This document shows, piece after piece, positions 23,834 through 32,182 of a stretch of DNA of 64,000 bases (the stretch's first letter is position 1; each line of letters opens with the position of its first letter). The notes below the pieces were generated by a model, which was given only the letters and a program-made list of their open reading frames with translations, made no database searches and was not told where the DNA came from. The translations under genes and the position numbers were made by a program. Source of the stretch: a virus; IMG/VR virus record IMGVR_UViG_3300046692_000130, positions 30,595 to 94,594 of that record. One strand, written 5' to 3'.

Positions 23834-24396
23834 TACTCACCCTTGGCGACGAAGTGTTCGAAGCGCTCGATTGCAATGAGTCCCATGGCCCTGCGCTTGT
23901 GGTTGATACTGCGAGTAGACTTGGCACGGTCGCTTGGCCTCGCGAAGTCAGTGATAAGGTGGATCCGCTCCTCGTTGTTCACCTGCGTCTCAAGCTGCTC
24001 GTACGCGAACCGGAACCTCTGTGGCCAGTTATGTACGAAGAACAGGTTGCGAGTCACTTCCCACTTCAGTCCAAGCAGCGCCGATGCGAGATCCCCGGGA
24101 TCAGTGATCTTCTTCATGACACGCTTTGGAATACGCTGTGTCGACTCTGGCCACTTGGGCGCATCTTCCGTCTTCAGGAAGTCGTCCAACGACCCGCGCA
24201 TATAGGTCATCTTTGTCTGGAAGTCGACCGGGAACCCACATTCGACGTTGATGTTCCCAGCAATGCATGCTGTAGTGCCACACGAGTTGCCTTCGCGAAC
24301 CCAGCTATCCATGTCGATCAGTTGCGGAGCGGACTTCATGCGTTCCAGTACGCGCTTCAGAATGCTCTTTGCTTCCTTCTTCAATCTCACTGCCAT
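23833..24396 (-). CDS. Unknown protein with CGTTACIAGN motif
   Basis: 187 aa, ATG 24396. The segment MDSWVREGNSCGTTACIAGN (about residues 29-48) matches a motif common in phage and bacterial proteins of unknown function (W-x-Cys-Gly-Thr-x-x-Cys-Ile-Ala-Gly). The rest is basic and helical, with VTRNLFFVHNWPQRFRFAYEQL. No enzyme is assigned. The stop overlaps the next start. Confidence 0.55.
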   Translation of the reverse strand: MAVRLKKEAKSILKRVLERMKSAPQLIDMDSWVREGNSCGTTACIAGNINVECGFPVDFQTKMTYMRGSLDDFLKTEDAPKWPESTQRIPKRVMKKITDPGDLASALLGLKWEVTRNLFFVHNWPQRFRFAYEQLETQVNNEERIHLITDFARPSDRAKSTRSINHKRRAMGLIAIERFEHFVAKGE

Positions 24397-24442
24397 GTAA
24401 GTCTCCCCTCGGTCGTCGACCGGTTATTTGCTGTCTGTATCG

Positions 24443-24823
24443 TTAGAAGTCGCCGGTGTTGCTTCCGTCGTAACCTTCGTCCTCGCTGCCAAAGTCATCA
24501 GACTCGTCATCATCGAAGAATTGGTCGTACTCAGACTTGTAGTCCTCGTCGTCGTTGCCTTCGTCTTCGCCTGAAAGAACGTGTTCAGGTGCGTCGTCGT
24601 AGTCGTCCAGACTGGGCAGAGGCTTGCGGTGTGCAACGTCTGAGACGATTCCGAATCCGAACTTGCCTTCGTCCTGATAGACAGCTTCAATGTCGCTGTT
24701 TGCGCGCTTTACGAGACCGACTGACGCGTCATGGTGATTGTTGAGGATGAGCGCGACGTCGATGCCGGTTAGCTCAGAATCTTCGAAGAGTTGGTCGTGA
24801 TGTTGGCGGCAGAGTTGGTGCAT
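24443..24823 (-). CDS. Unknown protein with very acidic C-terminus
   Basis: 126 aa from ATG 24823, with GGAGTGA upstream and the stop of the regulator gene three bases away. The N-terminal part has His and Cys (MHQLCRQHHDQLFED) reminiscent of a small metal site. The final 50 residues are almost all Asp, Glu, Ser and Gly. Acidic tails of this kind occur in single-strand-binding and chaperone-like phage proteins. Function unknown. Confidence 0.5.
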   Translation of the reverse strand: MHQLCRQHHDQLFEDSELTGIDVALILNNHHDASVGLVKRANSDIEAVYQDEGKFGFGIVSDVAHRKPLPSLDDYDDAPEHVLSGEDEGNDDEDYKSEYDQFFDDDESDDFGSEDEGYDGSNTGDF

Positions 24824-24825
24824 TG

Positions 24826-25278
24826 CTATGCAGTCACTCCTACGCGTGAAATCATCCAACGTGCAGCCGGGGATCCCGAGTACACTGTGCTTCCAGTTCC
24901 TACACGCTCGATCTCACCAGCGTCGGCCATCTCAGAGATGCGCGCCGTAACGGTTGAGTAGCGCCATGCCGGGAATGCTGCCAGTACGTCTTCTGCCATG
25001 CAGCCGGGGTGGCTTGCGATGTAGTCCAGAATCTGCTGGCGCTTGCTGACCTTGGTCTTGTTGGCGATCTCATTCGCTGCGGTCGAGTTGGGCGTCGTGC
25101 TTACTGAGTCAACGACAAAGATGTGGGTAGGGGTCGTGCCGGTGAGAGGCTGATCGGCTTTGCTCTTGAAATTGTCGTACTGGGCCTGTTCGGACGGGGT
25201 AAGCTTGACTCCCAAGAAAACCTTCGTGCGAAGGATGGTTCCTAGTTCCTGCTGTGACGCGATTGCTGCTGGCGACAT
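24826..25278 (-). CDS. Winged-helix DNA-binding regulator
   Basis: 150 aa from ATG 25278, which has GGAGGAAC nine bases upstream; ATG 25311 lacks a site. The C-terminal 65 residues form a winged helix: SKRQQILDYIASHPGCMAEDVLAAF, then YSTVTARISEMADAGEIERVG. The N-terminal half is a linker-like region. It is the first gene after a strong family promoter, so it could control this gene block. Confidence 0.65.
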   Translation of the reverse strand: MSPAAIASQQELGTILRTKVFLGVKLTPSEQAQYDNFKSKADQPLTGTTPTHIFVVDSVSTTPNSTAANEIANKTKVSKRQQILDYIASHPGCMAEDVLAAFPAWRYSTVTARISEMADAGEIERVGTGSTVYSGSPAARWMISRVGVTA

Positions 25279-25328
25279 TCTGTGGGTGTTCCTCCATGAG
25301 TTGGTCAGCACTGCTCTGACCTGAAGTA

Positions 25329-25357
25329 ACTATAGCAAATTGTTTGACTGAATGCAA
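25329..25357 (-). promoter_or_regulatory. Leftward family promoter
   Basis: TTGCAT (25357-25352), 17 bp, TATAGT (25334-25329), preceded by AACCAGCATAAAAACTA. It starts the 24,826-25,278 regulator operon, directly after the nrdA terminator. Confidence 0.85.
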
Positions 25358-25391
25358 TAGTTTTTATGCTGGTTTTTCATGCAAAGTAAAA

Positions 25392-25427
25392 GCGGTGTCT
25401 ACAAGGTTTTGGCCCTGTAAACACCGC
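25392..25427 (-). terminator. nrdA terminator
   Basis: GCGGTGT pairs with ACACCGC, plus an inner TACA/TGTA helix; loop about 12 bases; TTTTACTTT follows on the - strand, 8 bases after the nrdA stop. Confidence 0.82.
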
Positions 25428-25434
25428 GTGTGAT

Positions 25435-27087
25435 TTATGCACTACAGGACGCGCAGTCAAGAAGTGAACGGCTCAACTCTTGCGCTGCATTGACACTGTA
25501 CTGGTAATAGAGACTCTTGACGCCAAGCTCGTGCGCCAGAAGGAACAGAGCATTGACATCCTTGATCGGATCCTTCGGCGAGATCATCAGATTCAGAGAC
25601 ACGCCCTGATCGATGAAGCGCTGGCGCGCACCGGCCTGAATGATCACTTCCTTAGGCGAGATCTCGGCAAACGTCTTGAAGACAGCCTTCTCATGATCAC
25701 TGAGGAAGTCCAGATGCTGAACGCTTCCCTTCTTGGACAGAATGCTATCCCAGACCTCAGGTGTGTTCCTGCCCATGGACTCAAGCAGCGCCTCCAAGTG
25801 GACGTTCTTGATCGTGAACTTACCCTTGGCGAGATCCTTGATGTAGTAGTTCGCCTTGTGTGGCTCGATACCCTCAGAGACCTGACCGAGAATGAACGCA
25901 GACGACTTGGTCGGCGCAATGGCCAATAGCGTCGTGTTACGGCGTCCGTAGCCCTTCAGATAGTAAGGCTCCCCAAAGATCTGTGCGAGGTCAGTAGAGG
26001 CAGCGTATGCCTGTTCCTTGATGGTCTTAGCGATCTCCACGTTGAGGAACTTAGCCTCCATGGATTCGAACGGAATCATCTTGCTCTGCAGGTAGCTGTG
26101 CCAGCCAAGCTGACCGATACCGAGAGCACGGTGACGCTTTGCGAACAGCACTGCGCGCTCAAGGAACCTGATGCCAGCCGCCTTCTCGATGAACTCCGAC
26201 ATGACTGCGTCGAGAAAGAAGGTCAGAAGCTCTACAGCGTCCGTATTCTTCCACGCGTCATAATGCAAAAGGTTCATGCTCGACAGGTCACAGACGAACG
26301 ACTCGGTCTCAGAGTCTGGCAGCATAATCTCGCTGCACAGATTCGAGTGAGTGATCTTCATGCCCTTGTCGCGATAGACATCAGGCGCGCCGTTGTTGGC
26401 GTTGTCGATGAAGAGGATGTATGGGTAGCCGACGTTGGCCCGTACCTCAAGCACCTTGGCCCAGATCTTGCGCTTCTCAGCATCACCGGCCTTCATCTCT
26501 GCCAGCCAGTAGTCTGGTACTGAGACGCCAAACGAGAGATCCTGTACCGGGCTTCCCTCGCTCCTGATTGTCAGGAACTCCATGATGTCGCCGTGATCGA
26601 TCGGCAAGTACGCGGCGAAGTTTCCACGGCGTGTGCGACCTTGTGAGACCACGTTGATCAGGTTGTCGAACAGGCGCATGAAGTGGACTGCACCTGAACT
26701 CTCACCGTTGTCAGTGATCGGTGCGCCACGCTTACGAAGCTCACCAAAATAGGCCGACGTACCGCCACCATACTTGGTCATGGCTCCGACTTCAGAGACT
26801 GTGTGAAGGATTGATTCAATCGTGTCGCCCATGTACGAGCCAAAGCACGATATGGGCAGACCACGGTTAGTGCCGAAGTTAGCCCAGATGGGTGTAGAGA
26901 GGGACACCCAGCCCTTCTGAATGATTGCCTTGAAGCGCGCTGCGAAGCCGGAGATCCCCAGCCTACGCTCTGCCTCTGAGCAGATGATGTCTACGCGCTC
27001 GTCAAGCGTCTGGCCGGGTAAAAGGTAGTCCCGGTCTAGGAATTGCTGGCTCATTTCTGTAAGCCAGACGTAATCTGTGTTGCTCAA
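25435..27087 (-). CDS. nrdA: Ribonucleoside-diphosphate reductase, alpha subunit (class I)
   Basis: 550 aa from TTG 27087 (GGAGAG upstream). Cysteines align with the class I set: Cys81 in PISCFGSYMGD and the FVCDLSSMNL cysteine (redox pair), the thiyl-radical Cys in HSNLCSEI, and a CASCSA C-terminal shuttle pair. It is shorter than the E. coli enzyme and lacks an N-terminal ATP-cone, so dATP feedback control is probably absent. It reduces NDPs to dNDPs with NrdB, encoded just upstream. Confidence 0.92.
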   Translation of the reverse strand: MSNTDYVWLTEMSQQFLDRDYLLPGQTLDERVDIICSEAERRLGISGFAARFKAIIQKGWVSLSTPIWANFGTNRGLPISCFGSYMGDTIESILHTVSEVGAMTKYGGGTSAYFGELRKRGAPITDNGESSGAVHFMRLFDNLINVVSQGRTRRGNFAAYLPIDHGDIMEFLTIRSEGSPVQDLSFGVSVPDYWLAEMKAGDAEKRKIWAKVLEVRANVGYPYILFIDNANNGAPDVYRDKGMKITHSNLCSEIMLPDSETESFVCDLSSMNLLHYDAWKNTDAVELLTFFLDAVMSEFIEKAAGIRFLERAVLFAKRHRALGIGQLGWHSYLQSKMIPFESMEAKFLNVEIAKTIKEQAYAASTDLAQIFGEPYYLKGYGRRNTTLLAIAPTKSSAFILGQVSEGIEPHKANYYIKDLAKGKFTIKNVHLEALLESMGRNTPEVWDSILSKKGSVQHLDFLSDHEKAVFKTFAEISPKEVIIQAGARQRFIDQGVSLNLMISPKDPIKDVNALFLLAHELGVKSLYYQYSVNAAQELSRSLLDCASCSA

Positions 27088-27095
27088 AAACTCTC

Positions 27096-27308
27096 CTATC
27101 CTTTGTTGCTGTAGATAACCTTGCCGTCGACTCGCGCTTCTTCCATATCCTCAGGGGCATACTGTGCAGCGAGGAACGCAGTTGCGTCATGGATGAGGCT
27201 CTGGACTTCTGTTAGTGGCTGGCCAGCTTTGATCGGTGGATCGTACTCGGCCTTCAGGGACAAGGTGCCATCTGGGTTCTCGGTGACTGTCAGTGTTGCT
27301 TTGCTCAA
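27096..27308 (-). CDS. Small protein between nrdA and nrdB
   Basis: 70 aa from TTG 27308, with AAGGAGA at the right distance and overlapping the end of nrdB only by spacing. The N-terminus is a beta hairpin (SKATLTVTENPDGTLSLKAEY); the C-terminal part is helical (SLIHDATAFLAAQYAPEDM). There is no CxxC, so it is not a glutaredoxin or thioredoxin. It may be a small reductase-associated factor; function unknown. Confidence 0.6.
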   Translation of the reverse strand: MSKATLTVTENPDGTLSLKAEYDPPIKAGQPLTEVQSLIHDATAFLAAQYAPEDMEEARVDGKVIYSNKG

Positions 27309-27318
27309 TACGTTCTCC

Positions 27319-28293
27319 TTAGAACAAATCGTCTGCAGTGAAGCTCTGCATCTTCTTGCTGTAGGCGACACTCTTCTTGTTGAAGAAGTCGTTGTTGACT
27401 TCGGTCTGAAGCTCTTCATCGAACCAGCGCAGAGTCTCCAGCTTGTCCTTGTCGACCTCGAATACCAACGGCGCGTCGATCAGCACCATGGACTCATTGA
27501 AGCGCTGCTTGATGAATTCCTTGACAGTTTCTTTGGGCAGGAACGGAAGCTCACCGGCCTCGAAGATCCAGTCGATGATCTGGCACTCAGCCTCGAATGC
27601 CTTCTTGGCGGCGCGGTGGATCGTCTTGTAGAAGTCCTCGTTGAACCACTCAGGGTTCTCGGTCTTGATGTACTTGACGATGGTCGCGCCGAGGAGAGCA
27701 TGAATTGTCTCTTCCTTCTGCGTGGCCTGTACGACGTTGTCAATGTCCTTCAGCAGATTGCGATGCTTGTTGAATGACTTGATGATTGCGAACTGGCTGA
27801 ACAGCGACACGTTCTCAATGAACATAGAGAAGAGCGTCAGCGTGAGTGCGTAGTTCTGGTTGCTGCTGTCGGCTGCACCTTTGAGGTACTTGGTCAGGTA
27901 ATCGACCCGGCCCTGAATGACAGGATTCTGGAGCAGCATGGTGAAGTCGTCGTTCAGGCCAAGCACCTGTAGGAGATGAGAGTAGGCGTCAGCGTGGCGT
28001 ACTTCGCTCTCGCCGAACGTCACACCCACCTGCTCAAACTCAGCCTTGGGGAACCTGTCGCCCAGCTTCGTCCAGAATCGCTTCACTGAGATCTCGATCT
28101 GTGAGATGGCCAGCAGAGTGTTCTTGATGGCATTGCGCTCGACCGCGTCCAGCTTGACATTGAAGTCCTGCAAGTCTGCAGTGAAGTTCCACTCCGAGAC
28201 CAGCCAGAAGCTGTGGTTGATTGCGTCTTTGAATGCGACTACATCTGGATATTCGAATGGCTTGAACGCCACTCGTTTGGTAAAGATACTCAA
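27319..28293 (-). CDS. nrdB: Ribonucleoside-diphosphate reductase, beta subunit (class I)
   Basis: 324 aa. Diiron ligands are visible: Glu67 (ISQIEISV), Glu97 and His100 (ESEVRH), a later ENVSLFSQF Glu and KEETIHA Glu/His. The radical Tyr104 sits four residues after His100, as in E. coli Tyr122. It generates the tyrosyl radical used by NrdA. Start codon is TTG 28293, unusually close (2 bases) to GGGAAG; an ATC codon at 28287-28285 would have better spacing, as for other genes here. It overlaps the kinase gene upstream. Confidence 0.92.
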   Translation of the reverse strand: MSIFTKRVAFKPFEYPDVVAFKDAINHSFWLVSEWNFTADLQDFNVKLDAVERNAIKNTLLAISQIEISVKRFWTKLGDRFPKAEFEQVGVTFGESEVRHADAYSHLLQVLGLNDDFTMLLQNPVIQGRVDYLTKYLKGAADSSNQNYALTLTLFSMFIENVSLFSQFAIIKSFNKHRNLLKDIDNVVQATQKEETIHALLGATIVKYIKTENPEWFNEDFYKTIHRAAKKAFEAECQIIDWIFEAGELPFLPKETVKEFIKQRFNESMVLIDAPLVFEVDKDKLETLRWFDEELQTEVNNDFFNKKSVAYSKKMQSFTADDLF

Positions 28294-28814
28294 GACTTCC
28301 CTTTCACGTAGTGGTTGTAGATGTACTCTGCCGCTTCTTCAGTGGGCAGCAAATGACTATGAGGCAGAAGCTTCCACCCGATGAGTAGAGAGAGAAGATC
28401 CGTGTCGATCCGTTTGGCTTCCTCTTTTGTCTGGCCACGTCCGACTGTCATGTAGGGACGGTCGCCACGTTTGAGGTAAAACAGAAGGTTGTCGTAGCTT
28501 TCCCAAACCTGCTTTACAAGTGGGAAGAAAGCGCGGTGGTAGTCGGATGACGCGTAGTTAGCACACAGCAAAAGTGGACTGTCACATATAGCCCAGTCCA
28601 CCTTGCCTTGAAGTCTTTGCAACCTTCGATTCTGTTTGGCGAGTACGTATAGTTGGTCGGACAGCACATTGCTGCGCTCTTCCCAGACCATGTCCTTCGC
28701 ATACTCGTTCACCAGTTCGACGTTGTATCCTGCCTTCTTCATCAGGACAAACAACTCAGCCGCTGTTGTGCTCTTACCTGCGCCCGGGCCAGCAATCAGG
28801 TTGATAACTTTCAT
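28290..28814 (-). CDS. P-loop ATPase/kinase (AAA_28, NadR-kinase-like)
   Basis: 174 aa. Walker A GPGAGKST at residues 9-16; a later DWAICDSPLLL segment acts as Walker B. The pattern matches the AAA_28/NadR C-terminal kinase group, some of which phosphorylate nicotinamide riboside. Given NadV and NadM genes in this phage, a role in NAD+ synthesis is possible but not shown by the sequence. ATGA overlap with recA upstream. Confidence 0.6.
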   Translation of the reverse strand: MKVINLIAGPGAGKSTTAAELFVLMKKAGYNVELVNEYAKDMVWEERSNVLSDQLYVLAKQNRRLQRLQGKVDWAICDSPLLLCANYASSDYHRAFFPLVKQVWESYDNLLFYLKRGDRPYMTVGRGQTKEEAKRIDTDLLSLLIGWKLLPHSHLLPTEEAAEYIYNHYVKGKS

Positions 28815-29830
28815 GCCGCCATCGCCGCCTTGATGTAGTCCTCAGACTTGCCCATCACCTTGAGCGTGGCAATCTTGGTCGCCCTGTAAGCTTCTACATC
28901 ATCGGTCAGCAACTGACGTACGCCAGCCTTGCCCATAATCGTGGTGCCGTCGAAGGTATAGTTCTTGCTGCTCTGCTTCCAGACGTTGCTCTTGATCGCG
29001 TACTGGGCGAGACTTGCGAAGTCGTCCAGACCATGGCCGAACATGAGATCTTCTTCGACCTCGCGGAACGGACTGGCAACCTTGTTCTTGATCGCCTTGA
29101 TCTTCGTCCTGTTGCCAGCGTTGACGTCGCCTTCCTTCACCTGTGCCAGACGACGAACGTCCAAGCGAACGGATGCGAAGAATGGAAGCGCACGGCCACC
29201 CGGCGTCGTCTCATTGGATCCGAACGTCACACCGATCTTCTCGCGAATCTGGTTGATGAAGCAGACGATGGTGCCGGTCTGGTTTGCAGCCGCTGTGATC
29301 TTACGCAGCGCCTTTGCCATCATGCGCGCCTGAAGTCCAACGTGAGCATCTTCCATCTCGCCATCGAGTTCTGCCTTCGGTGTAAGGGCAGCGACTGAGT
29401 CGACCACACAGATCCCAACACCACGACTGTGGATAAGATCGATAGTGGCCTGTAGTGCTTGCTCACCGTAGTCAGGCTGGCCGACGAGGAGGTTGTCGAC
29501 GTCTACACCCAGCGCATTGGCATAGGTGACGTCCAGTGCATGCTCTGCGTCGACGAAGGCTGCATTCTTGCCAAGCTTCTGGGCGCTGGCGATCAGGTGC
29601 AGGTTAGTGGTTGTCTTGCCCGATGAGGCTGGGCCAATCATCTCGACGACGCGCCCGTCTGGGACGCCTCCAATGCCGAGTACATGATGATCGATACCGA
29701 AGACACCGATTGGAATGTTGGGTAGGATCCGGTCGACCTTGTCGCCGAGGCGTTGGAAGTTCAGCCCCAGATCCTTCTTGATTTTCTTGACTGCTGCCTC
29801 TAGGGCTTCATTCTGTTCTTTCGTACTCAG
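28811..29830 (-). CDS. recA: RecA/UvsX-family recombinase
   Basis: 339 aa if initiation is at CTG 29830. No ATG, GTG or TTG fits in frame after the SD, and AAGGAG lies six bases upstream of CTG. The N-terminus then reads STKEQNEALEAAVKKIKKDLG, exactly where RecA proteins begin. Walker A is GPASSGKTT (66-74; Ala replaces the usual Glu), Walker B VCVVDSVAAL-like, and loop FINQIREKIGVTFGSNETTPGG. It pairs homologous DNA and may help repair and replication. CTG overlaps the preceding stop (CTGA). Confidence 0.9.
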   Translation of the reverse strand: MSTKEQNEALEAAVKKIKKDLGLNFQRLGDKVDRILPNIPIGVFGIDHHVLGIGGVPDGRVVEMIGPASSGKTTTNLHLIASAQKLGKNAAFVDAEHALDVTYANALGVDVDNLLVGQPDYGEQALQATIDLIHSRGVGICVVDSVAALTPKAELDGEMEDAHVGLQARMMAKALRKITAAANQTGTIVCFINQIREKIGVTFGSNETTPGGRALPFFASVRLDVRRLAQVKEGDVNAGNRTKIKAIKNKVASPFREVEEDLMFGHGLDDFASLAQYAIKSNVWKQSSKNYTFDGTTIMGKAGVRQLLTDDVEAYRATKIATLKVMGKSEDYIKAAMAA

Positions 29831-30294
29831 ATGAACTCCTTCGGTTCTTTTGGGCCAATCTCCACGACCACGCACTCGGACTGCTTACCCTGCATTGCGA
29901 GATGCGCCATCGGCAAAAGCCACTGGAGATTAGGGACGTGATTGAGGAGCGAGACTTCGCGCCAGTTGTGAATGCGAATTGGTTCGTCAGTCGGCGACTG
30001 CAACTGCTTCAACGGGCCTGTAGCGACAAAGAAGTAGACGCAGAAACCATCACCAACCAAGGTGCAGAACGGCTTCCAGTCACTTGTCTTCGTCTCGTAC
30101 CCAGTCTCCTCACGGAACTCGCGCACCATAGCGTCGACTGTTATCTCACCCGCTTCGACGTGACCGCCGACAGCGTTGAGCTTCCTCGCTTGCCACTCTG
30201 GGCGCTTCTTCCTGATGAGTGCAACACGGTTGCTCACTCCAGCTTCGAGTACATCGAACATGAACCCTGCAACGTATCTAATCGACGTCGCCAT
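29827..30294 (-). CDS. Nudix hydrolase
   Basis: 155 aa, ATG 30294. The Nudix box GGHVEAGE...REFREETGY is complete at about residues 43-65. Enzymes of this class hydrolyse nucleoside diphosphates linked to another group, such as oxidised dNTPs, ADP-ribose or NADH. Substrate not deducible. It is co-transcribed with recA; a second Nudix domain is fused to the NMN adenylyltransferase at 48,194-49,117. Confidence 0.85.
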   Translation of the reverse strand: MATSIRYVAGFMFDVLEAGVSNRVALIRKKRPEWQARKLNAVGGHVEAGEITVDAMVREFREETGYETKTSDWKPFCTLVGDGFCVYFFVATGPLKQLQSPTDEPIRIHNWREVSLLNHVPNLQWLLPMAHLAMQGKQSECVVVEIGPKEPKEFI

Positions 30295-30676
30295 TGACTA
30301 CCTCTCTTCCATGCGTAAGGGTGATTGTCTTGTCCTGCTCTGGCAGGTACTCTTTCCACGTCTTCGACCACGGGCCTCGTACCGAGAACACCCACGTCGT
30401 TCCCACACTCTTTACCTTGTGGAACATGTCTCGTGGCGTCTTGATCCATGCCAGAGAAGGCATGTACACATTTACGTACTGGCCTCGTGGGTACTCAATC
30501 AAACAACCTTTGAGCACCCATGACCGGGCGTTGAATGCGTGACTGTGGTATGCCTCGCGTGATCCATCAGCAAAGCGTAGAAACACGATGCTGAAGAGGC
30601 TCTTTGCTTCGATGAGGAAGTAGCCATGTACACGCGACTCTGGCCCACCGTCCTTCATACGTTTGAAGAGCTTCAA
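30278..30676 (-). CDS. Cupin-like phage protein
   Basis: 132 aa. FADGSREAYHSHAFNARSWVLKG (about residues 35-57) has the HxH-type cupin strand pair, and TPRDMFHKVKSVGTTW the second. This is a widely spread but uncharacterised phage protein; some cupins bind Fe(II). It overlaps both neighbours by a few bases. No specific reaction can be inferred. Confidence 0.6.
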   Translation of the reverse strand: MKLFKRMKDGGPESRVHGYFLIEAKSLFSIVFLRFADGSREAYHSHAFNARSWVLKGCLIEYPRGQYVNVYMPSLAWIKTPRDMFHKVKSVGTTWVFSVRGPWSKTWKEYLPEQDKTITLTHGREVVNGDVD

Positions 30677-31017
30677 GCGGCAGACTCCTCAGAAATGATT
30701 GCGTCGGCGTCTGTAACGTCTGCGAGGGTTTCCTTCTGCTCGATCAGAAACTCGCGGAGATGCTTCAGATGCTTGGCATACTTGACGCCCGTCTTCTGAC
30801 GAAGAAGGATCTCGCCGCCGTCAGTCTGCAGCACGAGCAGGTTCTGCTTAGTTGAGTCTGGGTTGGCCGTGAAGAATGTCAGCCAGCAGCCGGGACAGTT
30901 TGTGTTGGGAACAGTGATCGGGCTGATGCGGTGACCGCAGTTCAGTCCGTCGATGTTGTTACTGTTCGGGTAGATTCGGCACATCAGTTTTTCAGGCTTT
31001 GGGTTGTCTGGTGACAT
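30673..31017 (-). CDS. Unknown protein with cysteine pairs, 114 aa
   Basis: ATG 31017 is chosen because AAAGGA precedes it by ten bases; longer starts overlap the neighbour further. CRIYPN...LNCGHR and NTNCPGCW suggest a zinc site near residues 13-45. The C-terminal half is basic then acidic (KYAKHLKHLREFLIEQ). Unknown family. Confidence 0.5.
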   Translation of the reverse strand: MSPDNPKPEKLMCRIYPNSNNIDGLNCGHRISPITVPNTNCPGCWLTFFTANPDSTKQNLLVLQTDGGEILLRQKTGVKYAKHLKHLREFLIEQKETLADVTDADAIISEESAA

Positions 31018-31420
31018 TTCGTCGTACGTCCTTTGTGCAGACATAAGCTGCATATGGTGAGAGTTCAACATCAATGAAGCGCTGGCCCACGAGATCGCGA
31101 ACCTGTACGTCGTAGTCGGCGAACTCTGGCGGTACTGCGTCTAACTGACCGTAGTTGTGGTAGAACTCCACGAAGTAGCGCAGAAGATGAGGATGGCCTT
31201 GCAGTGCGCGACGTGCGTTCGTCTCTGTGTCGCAGACAAAGTCTGACTGTGATGGCCTGATCTTCGCCGTGCTACGCGTGTACGTGGCTTTACCGGCCTC
31301 GTTACCACGGTCGTACGCTATTGCTTGGATCCCGCCGCCAGCAGCTTTCATCTCCTGCCAGAGTGGAATGTTCTGTCTGAATGCTTTGTGTGCCTCTCGG
31401 CGCTCTGCCCTAGTTGGCAT
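30992..31420 (-). CDS. Unknown protein, 142 aa
   Basis: ATG 31420, with GGGAGCG upstream and 11-base overlap with the nuclease gene. N-terminal basic helix (PTRAERREAHKAFRQNIPLW), then DFVCDTETNARRALQGHPHLLRYF, a helical stretch with a faint resemblance to small sigma/anti-sigma or DNA-binding proteins. Not enough to name it. Confidence 0.5.
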   Translation of the reverse strand: MPTRAERREAHKAFRQNIPLWQEMKAAGGGIQAIAYDRGNEAGKATYTRSTAKIRPSQSDFVCDTETNARRALQGHPHLLRYFVEFYHNYGQLDAVPPEFADYDVQVRDLVGQRFIDVELSPYAAYVCTKDVRRNVTRQPKA

Positions 31421-31799
31421 TGGTGACGCTCCCGTTCTTGCGAAGCGCAACCAACTCTGTGACAAGGCCCATAAACTGTTCGAACTCCATCGTTACCTGA
31501 GTCATCTCTTTGTTCTTTCCATGGAAGAGAAGCTTGATGGTCGGTCGACTGACGTATTTGAGGAAGTGCTTCTTGAATGTGGTGAAGACGTTGAGTGCTT
31601 CTACTTGCTTGCACTCGATGTCGAAGTTGAAGATCTTACGGGCAGCGGGTGTCAGTATCACGTCCACGCCGGTCACGCCCATCGATGTTGATTTGATATC
31701 GTCCGGTTCAAGTTCGTAGAGCGCGCCGATCTCTCGCAGAGCATCGCGCACTTTGTCTTGGCACCGGCGACCTTTCGCCTTGGCGCTGCTGGTTCTGAT
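31410..31799 (-). CDS. PD-(D/E)xK endonuclease-like protein (Holliday-junction/RecU-like)
   Basis: 129 aa if initiation is ATC 31799, with AGGA eight bases upstream. The first ordinary start is GTG 31751, which lacks a ribosome site and would drop the conserved KGRRCQDKVRDALRE helix. The nuclease core follows: GVTGVDVILTPAARK and FDIECKQVE, with D...ExK metal ligands. Short phage enzymes of this type cut branched DNA. A 130-base gap with a CTGGGG/CCCCAG hairpin separates it from the gene upstream. Confidence 0.6.
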   Translation of the reverse strand: MRTSSAKAKGRRCQDKVRDALREIGALYELEPDDIKSTSMGVTGVDVILTPAARKIFNFDIECKQVEALNVFTTFKKHFLKYVSRPTIKLLFHGKNKEMTQVTMEFEQFMGLVTELVALRKNGSVTNAN

Positions 31800-31880
31800 A
31801 AGTCTTTTCCTATTTGGGGATTTGTCGCGCTGGGGGAAATGCTCACCCCAGCTAACGACGATGTGTTGCGAACTTCTGGG

Positions 31881-32120
31881 TTACGACCGAACGACTACTG
31901 GGTACCCGCGCCCAACCGTCTGGAATCCAAGTTCATGGTTCTCGTCGGTATGGGGCATGAGATGAAGTGTCCCATCGGTCTTGATGAGGAGAATGTCGCC
32001 GAATGGCTTGCGACTGCCGTTATCGTCTGCTGCGTAAAGCATGACCCCTTCATGCGTATTGCGAAGTGCGTAGTCGGTTACCTTGTTGCGCCTGAAACGC
32101 TTGAGAAGCTTCTTGAGCAT
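31881..32120 (-). CDS. Unknown small basic protein, 79 aa
   Basis: ATG 32120. The N-terminus is strongly basic and amphipathic (LKKLLKRFRRNK), then an SH3-like beta region (GVMLYAADDNGSRKPFGDILLIKTDGTLHLMPH). It is the first gene of the transcript from the promoter at 32,148-32,176. Function unknown. Confidence 0.5.
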   Translation of the reverse strand: MLKKLLKRFRRNKVTDYALRNTHEGVMLYAADDNGSRKPFGDILLIKTDGTLHLMPHTDENHELGFQTVGRGYPVVVRS

Positions 32121-32147
32121 TAGTTCCTTTCTGTTTGGGATGTCCTA

Positions 32148-32176
32148 ATAGTACGACAACTCTTTACCGAATGCAA
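32148..32176 (-). promoter_or_regulatory. Leftward family promoter
   Basis: TTGCAT (32176-32171), 17 bp, TACTAT (32153-32148). The upstream CCAGCATAAAAACTA overlaps the stop codon of the 32,183-32,440 gene, so the element is embedded in coding sequence. Confidence 0.82.
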
Positions 32177-32182
32177 TAGTTT

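Noticed and set aside
23803-24744. Long + strand frame of 313 codons
   Set aside because: It is the complement of two real - strand genes and has no domain or ribosome site.
30278-30676. Enzyme assignment for the cupin-like protein
   Set aside because: Only the fold pattern is visible; metal ligands are incomplete.
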